Positions 58,445-64,000 of a stretch of DNA of 64,000 nucleotides are shown here, one piece after another. The notes under the pieces were generated by a model. That model searched no databases, had not been told where the DNA came from, and saw only the letters and a program-made list of their open reading frames with translations. The DNA lies in NCBI GenBank assembly GCA_963682025.1, contig OY821521.1, positions 56,617,908 through 56,681,907 of the forward strand, in the 5' to 3' direction. The first letter of the stretch is position 1. Every line of letters starts with the position of its first letter. Position numbers and translations under genes: made by a program. Origin of the DNA: Cordilura impudica (taxonomy: Eukaryota; Arthropoda; Insecta; Diptera; Scathophagidae).

Positions 58445-58679
58445 TTAACAAACACAACAAATTTAATAAACAAACACATAGCATATGCATAATTTTATGT
58501 ATGTGTTAGTAGCAACTTTAAATGCAATTTAATCAAAATAAAAAAAAAAATTTAAAAATCTCTAAATCTTCAAACCGGCTAAAAATTGGGATAAAACGGT
58601 AGAACCAAACATCAGTCACAAAAAATCGCCTAGCCTATTAATATTAAAGATTTACCTAATTCCAAACATAATTTTTAAT

Positions 58680-58815
58680 TTTTTTATGCCCTAAAACCAA
58701 TTTGTCATTCCGTTTGTAATAATTATAAAAAACAATCTGGACTCAATAAATATATATGTTCTTGATCCTTTAAAAAAACGAGTTTATGTAGTGGTATCCG
58801 TCTGTCTGTCGATGG
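58680..58815 (+). repeat. GTCY-type repeat fragment
   Basis: Reads TTGTCATTCCGTTTGTAATA, TATATATGTTCTTGATCC and GTATCCGTCTGTCTGTCG then GAAATCACAATCA. Similar to the fragment at 35335-35470 and distinct from the DINE-like family listed above. Confidence 0.5.
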
Positions 58816-58958
58816 AAATCACAATCAAGCCGTCAATATGTCAGCTGTGTTGCTTATTTTTAGTTTTTAGTGAAAATAATTCACTGACATTCTGAGTACG
58901 TTACTATTGAAACTCATCAGGACCGATTCAAAAGCTCTGGAAATTTCAATATAAAGAG

Positions 58959-59398
58959 CTGTATGCAGCTTGGTAAGGAATCTTAGCAGAAAATTTTCAT
59001 ATATTTCTTAAAGACAAAAAAAAAAAAACAAAAATGTACCTTTCAGTGCAACAGTAGCAATCAGCTGTTTTATGTCAATTATTAATGAAATTGAAATTGA
59101 AAACAACCATGTTTGCAACTGAAAAAGAACTTCTAATTTTTTGAGCTTATAACATTTTGTTTATATTTACTTCTCCTGTCAAAATTCCGTTCAGAAAGAA
59201 CGAAAAATTTGATATTCCTACTCGAAGCCTGGGTTGCCTACCTTAATTTACGTAAAAAAAAAGTAGTAAAAACAATGCTACTTTTTTAAAAAGCTGCAGA
59301 CTAACAACAGAAATTTTTACACAGAAAAATTCCATAAGCATTTCTGAAGCATTTTTATATGAAGTTTTTGATTCCTTAGCAAGCTGCATACAGCTCTT
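58959..59398. repeat. 440 bp inverted repeat
   Basis: AAGAGCTGTATGCAGCTTGG at the left and the complement CAAGCTGCATACAGCTCTT at the right bound a 440 bp AT-rich piece. Similarity inward is about 30-60 bp (AGGAATC and GATTCCTTAG). Possibly a MITE. Confidence 0.6.
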
Positions 59399-60651
59399 AA
59401 ATGTAAAAACACTCTCGAAAATATATAATTTTTCTGTGTTGCTCTTGATATATTGTTGTTATTCTAAATTTTGTAATTTGTGTGTCAGCTGTAATAATTG
59501 TTTCTGTCGTGTTTTTTTTTAGCATTTGTAGCATTTGCTTAATGAATGTGTATGTATCGCTATACTCCATGTGTCTTCATTCTGCATTCTTTTGGGATAA
59601 AGTGTTATCTTTTAAAGTTGGTATACCACCAAAAGAAATATTTATGCTTATCAGTTGCTTACAATTTTCAAAACATTCTGAACTATTGTGGAATGTGATA
59701 ATTTTGTACAATTATTTTTTGTGTTTGTTTTAAAATAATATAACAATTTGTGCACCCGTCATCTGAAGGGTCAACTTTATATTCCTTATATCACTGTGTG
59801 GTTTTGGTATTATCAGTTTATATTTTTTAATGATACTTAACCACATCACGTTCTAATAGCGTTAAAAGGCGTTTGTCAGTCTGTGTGACCACACTAGAGA
59901 ACACGATTTTAGAGATATTTTATTAGCATTGGATATATAGCCATTGATCGGCTCTAGGATGATCACCAATAACTAAGGCCATACATATCATCACTAATGA
60001 GTTTCATTTCATCTTATATATGAGCCATTTCATGACGATTTTCGGTAAAAATTAACTATGAGAATCCAGGTTTTTTGACCAAATTTGCAGAAATCGTTCA
60101 ATTATTGGAATATTAATTCTATTTGTATACTCAATGTGGCAAATTCATAAAAAAAAGTTTGAACGTGGATGTAAACATCATTATTTGCTCAGTGGCACTA
60201 ATAATATTTGGAATCTAACTAATTAGATGAGATTATATATCGAATTTGTATGAGAAGTACCATACCCATTATACCGCTCCCCCCATATTTGACTCTACCA
60301 CTTACATACAGAGAACTGAAACGGATGATTGAAAAATCGTACATAAGTAATCAAAACCATCATCGTTCAAGCGATGAATTTAGAATAGAAGAATAAATCA
60401 GAAAAGGCAAAAATGAACGTGTATGAGTTTATTCACGATTAATACTAAATGGAAGTAAAATAATTTCATAAAGCTATTAGATTTTGTAGCCACATTTTAA
60501 AAATTTTTCAAATTTTTGTGCCACGCCTCTGGCTTTTTGTACACTGCATTCCATTTTGTTCTATCGTTAGGGGCTTTGAAAGAACTAGTTATGTTTTTTA
60601 GTTTTAATTGTAAATTTTTTTTATTTATTTACTTTATGTATTATTTATCAA
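59399..60651. other. Intronic DNA, no recognisable feature
   Basis: The frame at 59482-59733 has no recognisable similarity. Bases 59775-60000 have faint DINE-like words (CTTATATCACTGTGTGG) but no landmark blocks. Confidence 0.45.
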
Positions 60652-60984
60652 CTAGCAGATTCCAGCACTCGAAGTTCGAGTGCAAATTCTAGAAAATTTT
60701 ATTTTTTCATTTAATAAAGGTCTACTTCACAATTCAACTCATTTTAAATGAAGAAAACAAACTCAACATATTAATACAAACACATTAACAAATAATTTTA
60801 TGTATGTGTTGGTAGCAACTTTAAACGATCATAACTCCAAAAAAATATTCCAGACGATGAAAAAAGTCTGGGTAACAGCTAAAACGAAATACCTTTCAAA
60901 TGAATAATTTTTTGTCAAAATCGGGGTAAAACTGTGAAATTTACATCGGTCACAAGAAATCGCCTTGCCTATCAATATTATAGA
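60652..60984 (-). mobile_element. Helitron copy
   Basis: Ends CTAGCAGATTCCAGCACTCG and ATTATAGA before T, inserted between A and T. The body is shorter than in the reference copy, with the TTTATTATTATTG part lost. Confidence 0.8.
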
Positions 60985-60990
60985 TGTAAA

Positions 60991-61253
60991 CAACTCGCAT
61001 ATCGTCTTGCCTGTGCAATTAACAACTCAAAATAGCTAGTTTTGAGATATTAAGGTTTAAAGTTTTATCGTTCAGTATGATTTGTTCAGTGTAATATAAC
61101 ACTACGTATTGTAATTTCACTGAAAACAGTAAAGTTTTTAGATGTTATAATATTCTTCTGATTCTTTGAGTCTCTTCTAGCCCAATAGAGCAGTTTTCGG
61201 GAAACTGTAACATTTTGAGTTGTTACAGTATTGCACTGGCAAGACGATATGTA
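60991..61253. mobile_element. MITE with ATATCGTCTTGCC termini
   Basis: Left CATATCGTCTTGCCTGTGCA and AACAACTCAAAAT, right ATTTTGAGTTGTTAC and TGCACTGGCAAGACGATATG. The inverted ends match over about 40 bp. It is 263 bp and non-coding. Family unknown. Confidence 0.7.
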
Positions 61254-61561
61254 CGATTATTTTTTTTTTCTTTTGCTTAGTTTTTTGGCTTTAAACGGCT
61301 GATATAAATAACTTTTTTTATTACTTTGTTATCGATTTAAATGATTTTATTACTTTGTTATCGATTTGAATTTGAAATTCTCTGGAAATTAATTAATTAG
61401 GGAACTAATATAATTTCCATTAAAAGCTTTTATGAATTATGCTTTGCCAAATTGAGAAATAACAGCAACTAAGCTAAATTCAATTTTAGGTGAAATAATT
61501 CCTAATTGAATTAATTTCTTCAAAGCTCTGCTATCGATTAGTGTAATCATAATAATAGTAA

Positions 61562-61928
61562 TTAGCAGATTCTAGCGCTCGAAATTCGAGTGCATTTTCT
61601 AGCAACTTTATTTTTCAACTTAGCCAATTCACAAACCAACACTTTTTTGGTTTATTATTATTGTGAATGAAGAAATCAAACTCATTAACAAACACATTAA
61701 CAAATTTAATAAACACACACATAGCATATGTATAATTCAACGTATGTGTTAGTAGCAACTTTAAATGCAATTTACTTAAAATAAGGGAAAAAATTAAAAA
61801 ATCTGTAAATCTGCAAACCGGCTAAAAAGAAATACCTTTCAAATAATATACGTTTGCTCAAAATCGGGATAAAACAGCAGAACAAAACATCGGGCACAAG
61901 AAATAGCCTAGCTTATTAATATTATAGC
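61562..61928 (-). mobile_element. Helitron copy ending in CTAA
   Basis: Same family. The 3' terminus is CTAA (a permitted CTRR form) before T. The 5' TC is mutated (TATTATAGC on the + strand). Confidence 0.8.
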
Positions 61929-62176
61929 TATAAAACAAAATGCATTTCGAAGCATATGATATTGAAAATGCTAATTTACCAATAAAACGCGAAGTCAGCA
62001 ATTTTTTTTGGTCGTTAATGATTTTGTACCAATTGCTTTGGAAGTTATGCCAGATAATACATGCGACTAGAACATCAGCGACGACCAGATATATATATAT
62101 TTCGTATTGTTCTAGCTACTTCGCCTTTATATGTCTAAGAGTCAATCAGACATTTATATACGTTTATCGTTAAAGT
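61929..62176. other. Intronic DNA, no recognisable feature
   Basis: Open on the + strand (61940-62173) but without recognisable similarity. Confidence 0.4.
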
Positions 62177-62585
62177 TTATGGACCTTTCTTGTTTCTTGT
62201 AAAGAGCCAACACCAGTCCATAGACGAAAACCGCCATATTTTTTGGTACGTACTTTGGATTCGAGAATTACCATAATAATCAGGAAATAATTCGCCCGAC
62301 CATTGAACATAATAGTTAATATTTACACCCTGAAATACTTCTGGCAATAACAGCGCATCCTGATCCAACCGTACGATTTCGGCACTTTGAAATAAAAAGA
62401 ACTGCTCGCAAAGATTCAAAATTTCCAAGTCCTAAAAATTGAAGAAACATTTTATTGCAATGCATACACGGAAATTCTACAATGGAAGAATTTACAAATA
62501 ACTGAGCCATCATGTCTCCATTTCTATATGGATAACTCATTGTTGTACTACCAAAATTTATCTCATGAAGTAATTGAGATACCAA
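62177..62585 (-). pseudogene. Unrecognised spliced reading frame
   Basis: Two open segments on the minus strand (62585-62496 and 62431-62177) are separated by a 64-bp piece with GTAAAT and a TTCTTCAATTTTTAG end. Removing it keeps frame and gives MSYPYRNGDMMAQLF joined to DLEILNLCEQFFLFQSAE, then LLPEVFQGVNINYYVQWSGE and LFPDYYGNSRIQSTYQK. It has the composition of a real cytosolic or secreted protein rather than of a repeat, and the intron size is typical for flies. I do not recognise the family. It may be an exon pair of a nested gene, or a captured fragment, since no start, promoter or further exons were found. Confidence 0.4.
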
Positions 62586-62792
62586 GTAAATAAACTAAAG
62601 TTGGGCATTCCAATTCTTTCTAGTGAGCGATCTTTCGAGTTCTTGTAGTTCAAACGCTCTCTTTTAACTTTTTTTTTTAACCATGCTGCACGAACTAGTA
62701 CAATAAAAATTGTTTGATCTACAGCATTTAAATCACGAAAGATCGGAGCAATATGTTTTGTTTAAAGAAACGTATACGAAATATATATATAA
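62586..62792. other. Unassigned AT-rich DNA
   Basis: Nothing recognised. Confidence 0.4.
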
Positions 62793-62975
62793 ATAATCTA
62801 ACCCACGCAGTCTCTGTGACTGTGTGTGACTTTGCGTGACTACCCCAAAATTAATCTATAGTCACAACAAGTGTATGGACCAAATTGCAGATTGATTGGA
62901 TGAGGGGAAATGGGGTTTAAATCACTCCGTGACTGTGCGTGGCTATGCATGACTATCTCTAAGTTAATATATCGC
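62793..62975 (-). repeat. Short satellite-like GTCACGCACA block
   Basis: Begins ATAATCTAACCCACGCAG and has one and a half units of the 115-bp repeat in inverted orientation. Confidence 0.7.
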
Positions 62976-63219
62976 ACCTGTACCTCTAAAGTGAGTCAAC
63001 TCAAAATTTAAAATTTTTCAGTAGAGGCAAAAAACGGTTTTTTTTTAATATTTACTCTAAAATTTAAAAACTGTTGTTTCAGTAGTTGTTTTTGCGATTT
63101 TTTCAGTGGTCATCAAAAATAACAATTTTTTGGGTGCAACTCAAAATATGTATTTTTAGTGGATTCTAAAGAAGCTACTCTTATATCATGTTTATAAAAA
63201 AAATTTGTTTTTAATATAT

Positions 63220-63529
63220 GGGGGGTTTCATGTCAAGTGACCCAACTTTTTAAACCGATGTCTTCCGATCGGAAGACAAAGGTTAGTTCTTTTGGATAGT
63301 AGTTTAGAAACAATTTTTCAGCAAGATCGGTTAAGAACTCTCTGAGTTAGAGTGGGTCAAAATTTGACATTTTGAGCAAACAGGTGTTTTTCTCATCCAT
63401 GTAACTTTAAACCTATTGTTCTTAGCAAAATTTGTTTAGTTTAGATAGCTATTTCTTCAGTCTTTGCGAATTTCATCCCGATCGGAAGACATCGGTTTCA
63501 AAAGTTGGGGGATCTGACACGAAACCCCC
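63220..63529. mobile_element. MITE with GGGGGTTTCATGTCA termini
   Basis: Left GGGGGGTTTCATGTCAAGTG and right CTGACACGAAACCCCC are inverted. The match continues inward through CCAACTTTT..AAACCGATGTC. The flanks are ATATAT on both sides. The interior equals the arm of the DDE element at 12240-15934, so that transposase family probably mobilised it. Confidence 0.8.
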
Positions 63530-63684
63530 ATATATATCGGTAAACCCTTTAATTTCTTTTTAGCAGCAGTAACATTGTAGGCCTGTATACTAGTCTCCAA
63601 CATAAAACATTATGATTTGCCCCCAAGCTATAACACGGGTTGACATAATATTACTGTACACCATAAGTTTATCAGAGCATAATT

Positions 63685-63981
63685 TTAAAAATTTGCTTGG
63701 GCTGTATTTGGACTCCCACCAGTTAGACCAGTAACAATAACATTTGTCGAACGAGACTTGCGATCCATAAATTCTAGTTGGGATGTTAATTTGTTTATGT
63801 CGTTTTTTAATTTAAAATTTTCCACCTTTAGTTCTTCAATCTCTGATTGAAGTTCGATTAAGTCAGATTCTCTAGTCACATCTTTTAATTTACCGTCCAA
63901 AAGTTAGCTGAACTTATCCCAAGAGAAAATATCCTGAGAGTTGTTTTGGTTTTCGTTTTGCATATTTACACATGATACAAA
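63685..63981 (-). pseudogene. Non-LTR retrotransposon ORF1-like fragment
   Basis: Minus strand from about 63961: MQNENQNNSQDIFSWDKFS, a stop, then LLDGKLKDVTRESDL, a coiled-coil-like stretch ELQSEIEELKVENFKLKNDI and MDRKSRSTNVIVTGL. Coiled coil followed by R.s R..NVIV.GL is the usual start of the RNA-binding domain in ORF1 proteins of L1/CR1-like elements. The frame ends near 63670. One in-frame stop; the rest of the element is absent or lies outside the window. Confidence 0.6.
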
Positions 63982-64000
63982 TTATTTACGGTTGTTTTTC

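Larger units (their letters stand above)
55840..58650 (-). mobile_element. Helitron copy split by piggyBac
   Basis: Left end CTAGCAGATTCCAGCGCTCG after T on the minus-strand reading, right end ATATTAAAGA before T. The family body is broken at AAACTCATTAA and resumes at TTAACAAACAC, with the piggyBac element in between. Without it the Helitron would be about 330 bp. Confidence 0.85.

Noticed and set aside
59482..59733. Hydrophobic + strand frame resembling a membrane peptide
   Set aside because: No similarity, no splice consensus at the edges, and composition typical of T-rich intron DNA.

Overview
The window looks like AT-rich genomic DNA of a higher fly (Diptera, Brachycera; a calyptrate-type genome is my guess). 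Three things point there. The one conserved host gene reads almost exactly like the Drosophila gene I know as CG13743. Dispersed repeats of DINE-1/mini-me type with GTCY microsatellites occur throughout. The two short introns seen in other gene-like pieces are 64 and 71 bp.

Host gene. Four exons on the + strand (21198-21312, 21512-21764, 49174-49244, 55470-55631) have GT-AG borders and compatible phases. Together they encode the middle of a SLC38A11-type sodium-coupled neutral amino acid transporter. The N-terminal exons lie left of base 1 or were not found, and the C-terminal exons lie beyond base 64000. The introns seen are 199 bp, about 27.4 kb and about 6.2 kb, so nearly all of the window is intronic or 5'-flanking DNA packed with mobile elements.

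Layout. 1-4190: DINE-like repeat and a foldback repeat split by a non-autonomous Transib-like element. 4191-11594: two Transib/RAG1-like transposons tail to tail, separated by 5 bp; the right one is bounded by CGTCG target duplications, and both carry broken RAG1-like transposase genes. 12240-15934: remnant of another DDE transposon with long inverted arms, a 270 bp (ATT)n tract and a Helitron. 16200-20900: Tc1/mariner fragments, an inverted repeat and several DINE-like copies. 21765-49173: giant intron with minisatellites, a Harbinger-type MITE inside a Helitron, palindromes, Penelope-type repeats with hammerhead-like motifs, and a 2.7 kb A-rich array. 49245-55469: internally deleted mariner, a Tc1/mariner fragment, and a broken, intron-containing copy of an unnamed arthropod repeat gene. 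55632-64000: a 2476 bp piggyBac element at TTAA inside a Helitron, more Helitrons and MITEs, an unrecognised spliced reading frame, and a non-LTR ORF1 fragment at the right edge.

No intact mobile-element gene was seen; each transposase has a frameshift, stop or deletion. The most informative signals are the Transib ends, with a heptamer equal or close to CACAGTG, an 18-19 nt spacer and TTGGCCAAAA; the hammerhead-like repeats; and the nested insertions whose target duplications give a relative order of events.
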